64,000 nucleotides of DNA, from NCBI GenBank assembly GCA_964610505.1, contig CAZSXU010000008.1, positions 1-64,000 on the forward strand, given 5' to 3'. This document shows positions 33,726 to 42,528 of this stretch, in pieces. The DNA comes from CAZSXU01 sp964610505 (GTDB lineage Bacteria; Arandabacterota; Arandabacteria; JAGLYR01). The position numbers and the translations under genes are program-made. Positions within the stretch are counted from its first letter, which is position 1. Every line of letters begins with the position of its first letter. Under the pieces are notes generated by a model that did no database searches, had not been told where the DNA came from, and saw nothing but the letters and a program-made list of their open reading frames with translations.

Positions 33726-34472
33726 TCACCCGGCTTTTCCCTGGCGACCGACGGCGTCCGTTGCCCTTCGGACGGTTTCCGGATCGCCGAGGTAGAAGTG
33801 CCGCACGGGTTTGAGATCCGGGTCCAGATCGTACACAAGCGGGATTCCCGTCGGGATGTTAAGACCGACAATGTCGCCGTTCGAGACGCCGTCCAGGTGC
33901 TTCACCAGCGCTCGGAGGGAATTCCCGTGGGCGGAAATGAGGACTCGACGGCCGGATCGAACGGCGGGAGCAACCTCGCCGTGCCAGTAAGGCAACACTC
34001 GACCGACGGTATCCTCGAGGCTCTCCGTAAGTGGCAGATCCTTCTCCTCCAGCGACTCGTACCGCGGATCGCGCCCCGGGTGGCGCTCGTCTTCGGGGGC
34101 CAGCGCCGGAGGCGAAACGTCAAAGCTCCGTCTCCACAGCAAGACCTGATTCTCCCCGTACTTCTTGGCCGTCTCGGCCTTGTTGAGTCCTTGAAGCGCG
34201 CCGTAGTGCCGCTCGTTCAGGCGCCACGACCGGCGGACCGGAATCCAGGTCAGGTCCATTTCGTCCATCACGATCCAGAGCGTATGGATCGCCCGCGTGA
34301 GGACGGAGGTGAAAGCTATGTCGAGACCATACCCCTCCCGTTTCAGCACGCGCCCGGCCTCGTGCGCCTCGTCGATTCCTCGCTCCGACAGATCCACGTC
34401 CGTCCAGCCGGTGAAGAGATTCTCTTTGTTCCAGACACTCTCGCCGTGGCGGAGAAGAATCAGGGTATGCAT
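33726..34472 (-). CDS. gpmA: 2,3-bisphosphoglycerate-dependent phosphoglycerate mutase
   Basis: A 248-residue glycolysis/gluconeogenesis enzyme that interconverts 3- and 2-phosphoglycerate. The phosphohistidine motif 'LLRHGESVWNKENLFTGWTDVDL' sits at the N-terminus (H9). 'RRSWRLNERHYGALQGLNKAETAKKYGE' and 'LISAHGNSLRALVKHLDG' complete the active site. The length and the 'FTGW' insertion fit the dPGM type, not a general phosphatase. The start at 34472 is supported by GGGAGGA upstream. It lies 89 bp after msrB on the same strand. Confidence 0.95.
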   Translation of the reverse strand: MHTLILLRHGESVWNKENLFTGWTDVDLSERGIDEAHEAGRVLKREGYGLDIAFTSVLTRAIHTLWIVMDEMDLTWIPVRRSWRLNERHYGALQGLNKAETAKKYGENQVLLWRRSFDVSPPALAPEDERHPGRDPRYESLEEKDLPLTESLEDTVGRVLPYWHGEVAPAVRSGRRVLISAHGNSLRALVKHLDGVSNGDIVGLNIPTGIPLVYDLDPDLKPVRHFYLGDPETVRRATDAVGRQGKAG

Positions 34473-34561
34473 ACGCGCTTCCTCCCGGGACGGCGTCGTC
34501 CCGGGAGGAGTGTAACAGATTCGCATGGGCGAAAGGGCAGGGATTTGGCGAGCCCCCTTCC

Positions 34562-35098
34562 TTACTCCTCACCCGCCTCCTCGCCCTCAAACTCCAAGAC
34601 AGCGGAATTGATGCAGTACCGGAGTCCCGTCGGGGCCGGGCCGTCTCCGAAGACGTGACCCAGGTGCGCGTCGCAGCGGGCACAGAGGACTTCGGTCCTC
34701 GACATTCCCAGGCTCTCATCGTTCTCCGTCACCACATTGGAGGATTCGATGGGCGCCGTGAAGCTGGGCCATCCGGATCCGGATTCGAACTTCGCCTCGG
34801 ATCCAAAGAGAGGCAAACCACAGGCTCCGCATCGATAGATGCCGGGACACTTGTTGTCCCAGTACTTGCCGGTAAAGGCCCGTTCGGTGCCTTTTTCTCT
34901 GGCGACCCGGTACTGTTCGGGTGTCAGCTGCGCCCTCCACTCCTCGTCGCTCTTCATGATTTTTCCGTCCATGGTTTCCACCACCCTGATGTCCCCACAG
35001 GAACGGGGCGAAGAACAGCTCGAATGATCGCTGCATCCCGCAGCCGTCAGAAGAAGAACAACCGCCGAGGCTCCGATCAAGTGCGTCGCGAATCGCAT
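34562..35098 (-). CDS. msrB: Peptide-methionine (R)-S-oxide reductase, lipoprotein form
   Basis: A 178-residue protein that repairs oxidised methionine. The lipoprotein signal (MRFATHLIGASAVVLLLTAA, then GCS) places it in the envelope. MsrB marks are 'DEEWRAQLTPEQYRVAREKGTERAFTGKYWDN', zinc-binding 'CGAC' and 'CARC', 'FESGSGWPSF', 'HLGHVF' and the catalytic 'RYCINSAVLEF'. The open frame extends upstream to 35326, but that part is not conserved-looking and 35098 gives the signal peptide directly. Confidence 0.93.
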   Translation of the reverse strand: MRFATHLIGASAVVLLLTAAGCSDHSSCSSPRSCGDIRVVETMDGKIMKSDEEWRAQLTPEQYRVAREKGTERAFTGKYWDNKCPGIYRCGACGLPLFGSEAKFESGSGWPSFTAPIESSNVVTENDESLGMSRTEVLCARCDAHLGHVFGDGPAPTGLRYCINSAVLEFEGEEAGEE

Positions 35099-35286
35099 CT
35101 CACACGCCCCTTTCTCAGTCCATCGTTCCGGCCGCTTTCCTGAAATCGCTGCTCTCCATAAGGTACGGAGAAGCAGGTAGAGCGGCAAACCGAATGGATC
35201 CCTTCGGTGCTCCGGCGGCAGAGCCGAAGGGGAGAACGGATCCCGGATCGACGCTCGTAACCCGTTCTCGAAGAATGGAGTCAAGC

Positions 35287-35312
35287 GAAAGGGGCGACCC
35301 GTGGGCCGCCCC
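35287..35312 (-). terminator. Terminator of the metallophosphoesterase gene
   Basis: On the minus strand, hairpin GGGGCGGCCCACGGGTCGCC-CC followed by TTTC, 28 bp after the stop codon. The short U-run makes this a reasonable intrinsic terminator. Confidence 0.55.
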
Positions 35313-35339
35313 ATGATTCTCTTCATGTCTACTCTGAGC

Positions 35340-37133
35340 CTACCGCGCCAGAACGATCTTCCGGGTCCGCACCTCTCCGGCCGCTTCCAGGCGCGCCAGG
35401 TAGACTCCGGAGGGAACCGCGTACCCCCGGCCGCTCAGCCCATTCCACTCGACGGCATGCTCACCTGCGGTCTGCAGGCCGTCCACCAGCACCGCTATTT
35501 CTCGACCCCGAATGTCGAAGATCGCCAGGCGGGCATGTCCTCGCCCCGGCAGGATGTACCGGAGCGTGGTCGCCGGGTTGAAGGGGTTGGGATGGTTCTG
35601 GGCGAATTCCACGTCCCCCCGGGCAACGTCGGCGACATCGGCAACCAACGACACCGGGCTGACCGTCAACGTGACCGACTGCGTATCGTCCGCCTGGATG
35701 TTCACCCCCACGTAGTAGACGTGCGGCGAACTCGAGTCGTCCACCTGGAGGAGGGTTCCGCCCGTAACCTGCGGGTTGCCCGCGTCTTCGGGCATGAGGA
35801 AGCGCAGGAGCCCGTGCTCGAAGTCCAGATTGTGGTTGTTGGTGATCTGGGCCGTTACCTCGTAGTCTGTGCCGTCGTTGGCCGGAGAGTAGTCCACCCG
35901 GAAATTCTGTCCGGAGCTTCCCGAGGAAACGGTATTCGTCGGCTGCAGGACGCCGTTGGAGACGTAGATGACCCGGTAGGCTCGCTCCCCGTCGCAGATG
36001 TTGTTGGTCACCAGGTCGTACGGCTGGCTGTGTATGTTTCCCTCATCGCGATGGATGTGGCCGGAGAGGGCCATCTCCACATCGAGGGAGCTGAGGCTGA
36101 TCTGGCTCTGGAAATCCCGATGATAGAAGAGAACCTGGGCCGCGCTCGAGGCCGCGGCGTCCAAATCGTCGTCCAGCCAATCCAGCTGGCCCGAGGTGAA
36201 GCTGTCGGAGCCGTAGATGTAGGAGCGCCAGTTGTCGTAGTTGTTATAGGCCTCCAGACCGGTGAAATGCACGGGGCCGTAGTCGAAGCTGTAATTCTGC
36301 GTGTACCAGGGGGCGCCGGGCGGCGGAGCATCCAGACGCTTCCAGCCGAAGAATCGCCACCAATCACGCCGAGCCGTCCCGTCGGACGGCGGCGTGTCGT
36401 CCCAGCCGCCGATGTCGTGGTTTCCCGACGTCACGAACATGGGGATCTCGCACTCGGTCAGGAGCGCCTGCGTTCGCGTGTACACCCGCCACCCCAGGTA
36501 ATCCTCCAGCTCGCCTTCATTGATCAGGTCGCCGGTGAAGAGGACAAACTCGGGGTTGAGAACGTCGATGTCCTCCATCACTTCCCGCAGGTCGATGACC
36601 TCCGAACTGTCCGTATCCGCGCCGCTCTGATAGTTGTAGAGGTGGGTGGGAAGATGAGAGTCGGTGATCTGAATGAAGTAGTAGTCGGTTTTGAATTCAG
36701 AGATTAGGCGAACGGCGTTTCGGGTCTCGTCAATGATTCCACCATCGGCGGACACCCACAGATCGTAGAGATCGTAGAGGGAAACCGGAGGAATCTCGGC
36801 GGAGATCTCCCACCAGAGCGTCGATGCATCATAGGCCGACGAGAGAACCGGCAGATAGACTTGAGTGTTCCCGCGACTCAACCACACGGTCCATCCGGTC
36901 GTCGAGGGGTCGGCCTCACACTGGACGGTGAGGGTATCCCCGGGCCGGACGAGGGTCGGGATATTGACCAGTGGCCGCTGAATCACGGTCAACGTGTCGC
37001 CGATATCCAGAATTCTGTCCCCCCGACTCAAGGCATGAGCCGCCGTAGGATTCAAGAATCCCACCAGGTGAGATAGAACGAGAATGCCCCCAATAATAGG
37101 AAAGGCACGCAGGCCGCCGGCTTCGTGCATCAT
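35340..37133 (-). CDS. Secreted metallophosphoesterase with FlgD-like C-terminal domain
   Basis: About 597 residues. An N-terminal signal region is followed by a beta-rich domain (about 40-140). A calcineurin-like phosphoesterase domain follows: 'FIQITDSHLP', 'VLFTGDLINEG', 'FVTSGNHDIGGW', 'LFYHRDFQ' and 'LSGHIHRDEGN' give the two-metal ligands. The C-terminal ~85 residues ('NHPNPFNPATTLRYILPGRGHARLAIFDIRG...YLARLEA...RKIVLAR') are a FlgD/type-A-sorting-like Ig domain, which suggests surface delivery. ATG 37133 or 37130 fits the AAGGAG site better than the upstream GTG. Substrate unknown. Confidence 0.87.
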   Translation of the reverse strand: MMHEAGGLRAFPIIGGILVLSHLVGFLNPTAAHALSRGDRILDIGDTLTVIQRPLVNIPTLVRPGDTLTVQCEADPSTTGWTVWLSRGNTQVYLPVLSSAYDASTLWWEISAEIPPVSLYDLYDLWVSADGGIIDETRNAVRLISEFKTDYYFIQITDSHLPTHLYNYQSGADTDSSEVIDLREVMEDIDVLNPEFVLFTGDLINEGELEDYLGWRVYTRTQALLTECEIPMFVTSGNHDIGGWDDTPPSDGTARRDWWRFFGWKRLDAPPPGAPWYTQNYSFDYGPVHFTGLEAYNNYDNWRSYIYGSDSFTSGQLDWLDDDLDAAASSAAQVLFYHRDFQSQISLSSLDVEMALSGHIHRDEGNIHSQPYDLVTNNICDGERAYRVIYVSNGVLQPTNTVSSGSSGQNFRVDYSPANDGTDYEVTAQITNNHNLDFEHGLLRFLMPEDAGNPQVTGGTLLQVDDSSSPHVYYVGVNIQADDTQSVTLTVSPVSLVADVADVARGDVEFAQNHPNPFNPATTLRYILPGRGHARLAIFDIRGREIAVLVDGLQTAGEHAVEWNGLSGRGYAVPSGVYLARLEAAGEVRTRKIVLAR

Positions 37134-37178
37134 GATCACTCCTTCTGGTTTGTCCTGAACATACCTGCTAACATACTA

Positions 37179-37207
37179 AGTATACCTTAATTCTAGAGGC
37201 AAATCAA
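37179..37207 (-). promoter_or_regulatory. Promoter of the secreted metallophosphoesterase
   Basis: On the minus strand TTGATT (37207-37202), 17-bp spacer, TATACT (37184-37179). The leader is about 40 nt. It lies in a 400-bp divergent region shared with the papain-like protease gene. Confidence 0.65.
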
Positions 37208-37361
37208 GCAGAGTCTCGGCTCGGATGTCTTGCGAATGTCGGGAACCCATCGAATTCGCGGGCGGCTCGGTACTACCGGGGGGCCTAGATTCAGGGCATT
37301 TTCTTCCCGCGCCCTTTGGGCGTCGGATTACGCGCTGCGGATGTGCAGGTATCCGCTTCCA

Positions 37362-37390
37362 TTGCGAAACGTTCCCATTCATGCTATAAT
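37362..37390 (+). promoter_or_regulatory. Promoter of the papain-like protease gene
   Basis: TTGCGA (37362-37367), 17-bp spacer, perfect TATAAT (37385-37390) with the extended -10 TG at 37382-37383. The predicted leader is about 143 nt and includes the fold at 37464-37523. Confidence 0.7.
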
Positions 37391-37463
37391 GAAAGCTAAG
37401 GTGAAGATGAAGTGAAACAGACCGAAGAGACAAGGACCCCATCCACCGCTCCCCACAGATCGA

Positions 37464-37523
37464 GGGAGCGCCGGTAGAGCTTTTCCGGTTTGCCCCTGGC
37501 GAACAGGGGCGCCGACATCTCCC
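37464..37523 (+). ncRNA. Candidate structured leader RNA (three-way junction)
   Basis: Nested complementary arms: GGGAG (37464-37468) with CTCCC (37519-37523) closes a junction that holds CCGG-N10-CCGG (37471-37488) and the perfect 7-bp stem GCCCCTG-GCGAA-CAGGGGC (37492-37510). It ends just before the AAGAAGGGG ribosome-site region of the protease gene. It matches no riboswitch class that I recognise. The pairing is seen in the sequence; a regulatory role is inference. Confidence 0.4.
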
Positions 37524-37539
37524 AAGAAGGGGCGTGGCA

Positions 37540-40029
37540 ATGAAGTGGAAAAGCATGGTGTTTTCCTGCGTCGGTGTGATTCTCTGTCTGGCTCTGATTC
37601 CCCTCTATTCTCAGGCCGATCCGCCCAGTTCCTTCGATCTGAGGAACGTGAGCGGGCAGAACTACGTGACCTCCGTCAAGTCCCAGTCCGGTGGAACGTG
37701 TTGGACCCACGGAGCCATGGCCGCCATCGAGAGCAATCTGCTCATGACGGGCGCCTGGGCCGGCGCCGGAGAAGAGGGCGAGCCGAACCTGGCGGAATAC
37801 CATCTCGATTGGTGGAACGGATTCAACCGGCACAACAATGACGATACCGATCCACCCTCGGGGAGCGGTCTCACGGTCCACGAGGGCGGTGATTACCGGG
37901 TGACTTCCGCGTATCTCACTCGCAAGGAAGGCGCGGTTCGAGACGTTGATGGACAATCCTACAGTCTTCCTCCCTCCCGTTTCGAACCCAGATATCACTA
38001 CTACTACCCCCGGGACATCGAGTGGGTGGTTGCCGGGAACGATCTCAGTAACATCGACCTCCTGAAGAACATGGTCATGACCTACGGAGCCCTGGGGACC
38101 TGTCTCTGTTCGAACTCGAGTTTCATAGAAGACCTCGTTCACTATCAGCCGCCCGAGACCACCCAGAACCCCAACCATGCGGTGGCCATCGTCGGATGGG
38201 ACGACAATCTGGTGACCCAGGCGCCGGAGCGGGGCGCGTGGCTCTGCAAAAACAGTTGGGGAAGCGACTGGGGAATGGCTGGATATTTCTGGATCTCCTA
38301 CTATGACAAGCACTGCGGCCAGCATCCCGAGATGGGGGCCATCTCCTTTCAGAACGTGGAACCCTTCGACTACGACTACGTCTACTACCATGACTATCAC
38401 GGTTGGAGGGACACCAAGGCGGACGCGAGCGAGGCCTTCAACCTTTTCACGCCCACCGATGTGCAAATGCTTCGCTCCGTGAGTTTCTTCACGGCGGCCG
38501 ACAACGTGACCTACACCGTCAAGATTTACGACCGCTTCGAGGGCGGGCAGCTGCTGGATGAACTGGCCACGAAGACCGGGGTTCTCGACTACGAGGGGTT
38601 TCACACCATCGACTTGGACGCTCCGGTCCGGCTCCACGAGGGGGATCCCTTCTGCGTCTACGTTCAGCTCTCCGACGGGGGACACCCGTACGATCGGACC
38701 TCCGACGTTCCCGTGCTCCTGGGCGCCGACTACCGGGTCATGGTGGAGTCATCCGCGAGCGCGGGGGAGAGCTATTTCTTCAACGGCTCTTCGTGGGAAG
38801 ACCTGTATGACTTCGACGAAACGGCCAATTTCTGCATCAAGGGCCTGGCCTCGACACCAGGATTCCACGTCGACCCCGTCGACGATTTCCGTTCGGAAGG
38901 TCCTGTGGGCGGCCCCTTCGCCCCGTCGAACACGATGTTCGAGTTTCAATACATGAGCGATATAACCGTCGACTACGAGGTGACACTCGATCCACCCGTG
39001 GATTGGGTAACTCTCTCGGGCGACCTCTCCGGCAGTATCTCGGCGGGCCAGATCGCTCAGGTGAACGTTGAGATCAACGGCGATGCCTCCGTGCTGGACG
39101 CGGGAGCGTGGGTTACCTCCGTCCGATTCACCGACTTGACCTATCACGTTGGAGATACAGAGAGACTCGTGATTCTGGGCGTCGGACCGTCCGTCCCCCA
39201 ACACACCTGGAACCTGGACTCGGATCCAGGGTGGAGCACCGAGGGGGATTGGGCGTTCGGGCAACCGACCGGAGGAGGTGGCAGTCACGGTTCTCCGGAT
39301 CCGACCGCCGGTTACACGGGGCTCAACGTGTACGGGTATAACCTGGACGGTGATTACGCTCCCCTGATCCCCGAGTATCACCTTACAAGCCTGGCGATCG
39401 ACTGCTCCAATCTGTACCACACTCATCTGAAGTTCTGGCGTTGGCTGGGAGTTCAGCACCCGGACTACGACCACGCGTGTATTTGGCTATCCACCGATGG
39501 GGACGAGTGGATTCGAATTTGGGCCAACCCGGCGAGAGTCCGCGACAGCGCGTGGGTCGAACAGGACTTTGATATCTCATCCATGGCGGACAACCAGTCC
39601 ACCGTCTATCTGCGGTGGACGATGGGAACGACCACCGCCTCCTGGGAATACTGCGGCTGGAACATCGACGACATCGAGATTCTGGCCCACGAGGGTATGA
39701 ATACGACGGGCGTCGAAGTGGAAAGGAGACGCACCGAGGCGGTCGCCCTCCGCCTCGAACCGGCCCGGCCGAATCCGTTTAATCCGTCGACGGAGATCGC
39801 CTATGCCATCCCGGCGGGGTCCGCACCCTCGAGAGTCACTCTAACCATCTACAACGCCATGGGACAGCGCGTTCGCACCCTGGTCGACCAGGATCAAACC
39901 GGGGGTCTCCACCGCGCGGTGTGGGACGGCGCCAACCATCGGGGCGCGGAAGTCGCCAGCGGCGTCTACTTCTGCGTTCTGCGGTGGGACGGGCAGATGC
40001 GTTCGCAGCGGATGGTCTTGTTGAAGTAG
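37540..40029 (+). CDS. Secreted papain-family (C1) protease with lectin-like, jellyroll and FlgD-like domains
   Basis: An 829-residue exported protein with signal peptide at about 1-26. The C1A catalytic domain begins almost at once, without the usual long propeptide: Q49 and C54 in 'SQSGGTCWTHGAMAAIES', H213 in 'NPNHAVAIVGWDD', N238 in 'LCKNSWGSDWG'. The next ~160 residues resemble the lectin-like domain found after bacterial C1 domains. Then come an Ig-like part, a jellyroll ('HTWNLDSDPGW...GWNIDDIEIL') and a C-terminal FlgD/sorting-like domain ('RPNPFNPSTEIAYAIP...SGVYFCVLRWDG...RMVLLK'). Probably surface-bound and peptide-degrading. Confidence 0.9.
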   Translation: MKWKSMVFSCVGVILCLALIPLYSQADPPSSFDLRNVSGQNYVTSVKSQSGGTCWTHGAMAAIESNLLMTGAWAGAGEEGEPNLAEYHLDWWNGFNRHNNDDTDPPSGSGLTVHEGGDYRVTSAYLTRKEGAVRDVDGQSYSLPPSRFEPRYHYYYPRDIEWVVAGNDLSNIDLLKNMVMTYGALGTCLCSNSSFIEDLVHYQPPETTQNPNHAVAIVGWDDNLVTQAPERGAWLCKNSWGSDWGMAGYFWISYYDKHCGQHPEMGAISFQNVEPFDYDYVYYHDYHGWRDTKADASEAFNLFTPTDVQMLRSVSFFTAADNVTYTVKIYDRFEGGQLLDELATKTGVLDYEGFHTIDLDAPVRLHEGDPFCVYVQLSDGGHPYDRTSDVPVLLGADYRVMVESSASAGESYFFNGSSWEDLYDFDETANFCIKGLASTPGFHVDPVDDFRSEGPVGGPFAPSNTMFEFQYMSDITVDYEVTLDPPVDWVTLSGDLSGSISAGQIAQVNVEINGDASVLDAGAWVTSVRFTDLTYHVGDTERLVILGVGPSVPQHTWNLDSDPGWSTEGDWAFGQPTGGGGSHGSPDPTAGYTGLNVYGYNLDGDYAPLIPEYHLTSLAIDCSNLYHTHLKFWRWLGVQHPDYDHACIWLSTDGDEWIRIWANPARVRDSAWVEQDFDISSMADNQSTVYLRWTMGTTTASWEYCGWNIDDIEILAHEGMNTTGVEVERRRTEAVALRLEPARPNPFNPSTEIAYAIPAGSAPSRVTLTIYNAMGQRVRTLVDQDQTGGLHRAVWDGANHRGAEVASGVYFCVLRWDGQMRSQRMVLLK

Positions 40030-40070
40030 CGACAGCGCCATGCTGGCTCTTTGATCTATCGGGCCGATTA

Positions 40071-40108
40071 CGACACAGGGGCCGTCCGTACGGACGGCCC
40101 CTGTGTCG
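40071..40108. terminator. Bidirectional terminator: perfect 38-bp palindrome
   Basis: CGACACAGGGGCCGTCC-GTAC-GGACGGCCCCTGTGTCG, 17-bp arms with no mismatch, located between the convergent protease (ends 40029) and S46 peptidase (ends 40131) genes. No U-run follows, but position and strength fit a shared 3' end. Confidence 0.7.
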
Positions 40109-40130
40109 ATTCGACGGATCGTTCCCTGCG

Positions 40131-42305
40131 CTAGTGCACCGTCATTTCGTTCATCAGTTCTTTCAATCCGTACACCTTGTCCACCACGAAAAGCACGTAG
40201 CGGATGTCAACGTTGATGCAGCGCGTCAGCCCGGGAAGGAACACGTAGTCGGCGACGATGGCTTCATAATTGCCGTCAAAGAGCAGCCCGACGACCTCAC
40301 CCCTGCCGTTGAGCAGAGGGCTCCCCGAGTTGCCACCGGTGCTGTCGTTCGTTGTGAGGAAATCCACGGGAAGATCGGCAACAGCGGTATCCGCGTAAGG
40401 GCCGTAGTTCTTCTGCTTCCAGGCCCTCTTCAGCTCCGCCGGGACGATGAAAGGATCCTCTCCCGTCTCTTTTTCCATTACCCCCGTGAGGGTCGTCATG
40501 TAATCATACTGCACGGCGTCGCGAGGGTTGTATCCTTTAACGGTACCGTAGTTCAAACGTTTGGTGCCGTTGGCGTCGGGATAGAGGTCTCCCCCCCTCC
40601 ACTCGGCATAGGCCGCGATCAACCGGGGCTCCAGCCGGGTCAGTGCTCCCCTGAATTTCTTGCTCCGTTCAATCCGCTCCTCGTTTTCGGGCGTGAGCGC
40701 GGCGGCCAGATCGATGAAGGGATCTCCAAGCGCGTCGAGTTGGGTCTTGCTCATCTTGAACATCTTCATGCGCCTGTCGAGATCGCCGATTCCCGTCTTC
40801 CCGTAGAGCATCTCCAGATACTCGTCAATGGCGGTCTCCCGATCTTGGCCCCGCCGGCCATTCAAGATCCTCTCGACGGCCTCAATCTTCTGCCCGTCGG
40901 GTAGAGCCAACGCTTTCTCCATGAAGTACTCGAGTGTCGTTCTGTCCACGGAGGGCACCAGATTGATCTGGGCGTCCTCCAATCCCTCCCGCATGGCCGT
41001 AGAATCGCGATCCTGATAACCGCGTTCCCTCTCCAGATCTTCCTTTTCCCGTTCAACGGCCCACTTGTAAACCGATAAGGACAGATCCAGATAGTCGCTC
41101 CCGAATCGCATCAACCTCATCATGAAGTCTTTTCTCTCGGCGGCCATGATTTCCCTGTACAGGGCCTCCAGACCCGGGAGGACATTGCCGTATTCCTTCT
41201 CGAGCTTGCGATTCTGTTTGAGGAACGCCGTCAGCTTCCGCTCGGTCTCCCGCTTCTCCCCCACGAGATCGACTTTCCGAAAACCTTCCATCATGCCGTA
41301 GCTGTTCTTGAGGAAGTTGTTGAGCCCCTCGCTCTTCGAGGCAACGCGAATGGCAACGGAGGAGTCCCGCGCGGACGCCTCGTCCAGAATGCCGAGCGCG
41401 TCCTCCAGCACGTCGATGATCACAGGATACCGGTGCTCGATCAGAAGCTCGGCCGAAAATGAACTGGCGTAACGGTCCGTATATCCGGGAAAACCGATGA
41501 CCATGGCGAAGTCATTCTCCTTGACGCCCTCGGAAGAGATCGGAAGAAACACTTCAGGGTGATAGGGAACGTTCTCCTCCGCGTACTCCGCCGAGGACCC
41601 GTCAGGCGCCACGTAGGCCCGGAGGAAGGAAAAATCCCCCGTGTGCCGCGGCCACATCCAGTTGTCGATATCTCCTCCAAACTGCCCGATGGGGGCCGGC
41701 GGGATGTAGACGATGCGGATGTCACGAACCTTGAAACGAGTATAGAGGATGTACTGCGTGCCCCCGAACATCGTGGCGACGGTGCACTTGACGTCGCGGC
41801 CTTCTTCGGACTTCTTGATGATCTCCTTTCGGGCCGCATCGATGGCCTTGTAGCGCTCCAGATCATCCATGTCGTCCTTCACGTCCGCAAGAATACGATC
41901 CGTTACATCTTTCGACGCGAGGGTTACGAAGAGGCTGTAACCGATGGCGGGGATTTCCTCCTGCCGGGTCATCGCGTAGAATCCGTCCCGAATGTAGTTG
42001 GCCTCGACCGTGCTCTGCCGCTGGATGGCGCCGAAGGCGACGTGGTGATTGGTGATGATCAGTCCATCGCGCGAGATGAAGGACCCCGTGCCACCGCCGA
42101 TATCGAAAACGGCCCGGGCCAGGCCCCCGTCCTTCGTGTTGTAGATATCCTTCCGATCGAGCTCCAGTCCCCTCGCTTTCAGTTCCTTGAAGTCGAGTTT
42201 CTTGAGATCGTAGAGGGGCCACATGCCCTCATCGGCCCCGGCCGGGGCGCCGGAGAGGAGCAGAGAAACGACGACGACTGCAAATCCAACGCGTCTTGCG
42301 AGCAT
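40131..42305 (-). CDS. S46 family dipeptidyl-peptidase (DPP7/DPP11-like)
   Basis: A 724-residue periplasmic serine exopeptidase that removes N-terminal dipeptides. Signal peptide is at about 1-24, then 'EGMWPLYDLKKLDFKELKARGLELDRKDIYN'. The catalytic triad lies in 'LIITNHHVAFGAIQ' (H88), 'GDIDNWMWPRHTGDFSFLRAYV' (Asp), and S660 in 'STGGNSGSPLLNGRGEVVGLLFDGN'. Length and motifs are typical of S46. An ATG 30 codons upstream is open, but the start at 42305 has AGGAGG seven bases before it and opens with the signal peptide. It fits the same peptide-scavenging role as the papain-like enzyme next door. Confidence 0.94.
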   Translation of the reverse strand: MLARRVGFAVVVVSLLLSGAPAGADEGMWPLYDLKKLDFKELKARGLELDRKDIYNTKDGGLARAVFDIGGGTGSFISRDGLIITNHHVAFGAIQRQSTVEANYIRDGFYAMTRQEEIPAIGYSLFVTLASKDVTDRILADVKDDMDDLERYKAIDAARKEIIKKSEEGRDVKCTVATMFGGTQYILYTRFKVRDIRIVYIPPAPIGQFGGDIDNWMWPRHTGDFSFLRAYVAPDGSSAEYAEENVPYHPEVFLPISSEGVKENDFAMVIGFPGYTDRYASSFSAELLIEHRYPVIIDVLEDALGILDEASARDSSVAIRVASKSEGLNNFLKNSYGMMEGFRKVDLVGEKRETERKLTAFLKQNRKLEKEYGNVLPGLEALYREIMAAERKDFMMRLMRFGSDYLDLSLSVYKWAVEREKEDLERERGYQDRDSTAMREGLEDAQINLVPSVDRTTLEYFMEKALALPDGQKIEAVERILNGRRGQDRETAIDEYLEMLYGKTGIGDLDRRMKMFKMSKTQLDALGDPFIDLAAALTPENEERIERSKKFRGALTRLEPRLIAAYAEWRGGDLYPDANGTKRLNYGTVKGYNPRDAVQYDYMTTLTGVMEKETGEDPFIVPAELKRAWKQKNYGPYADTAVADLPVDFLTTNDSTGGNSGSPLLNGRGEVVGLLFDGNYEAIVADYVFLPGLTRCINVDIRYVLFVVDKVYGLKELMNEMTVH

Positions 42306-42528
42306 GCCAGACCTCCTGATTGAAGCTGGGGGTGATTCTCGGGTACTCTCAAAGTCCCGAACCATAGCATTCCCCGGGTCGACCCGCCAGCGCAATGTGC
42401 AGTCCGGTGCACGGCTCGGACTTAACTGCTACAAAGGCAGTGGGTAACACCGTCGGGCAACATGGGCTCCAGAGTCCCTCGTGTGAGACAGCGGACGCCT
42501 CCCGACGTGCTACACCTGATGCCCGGAG

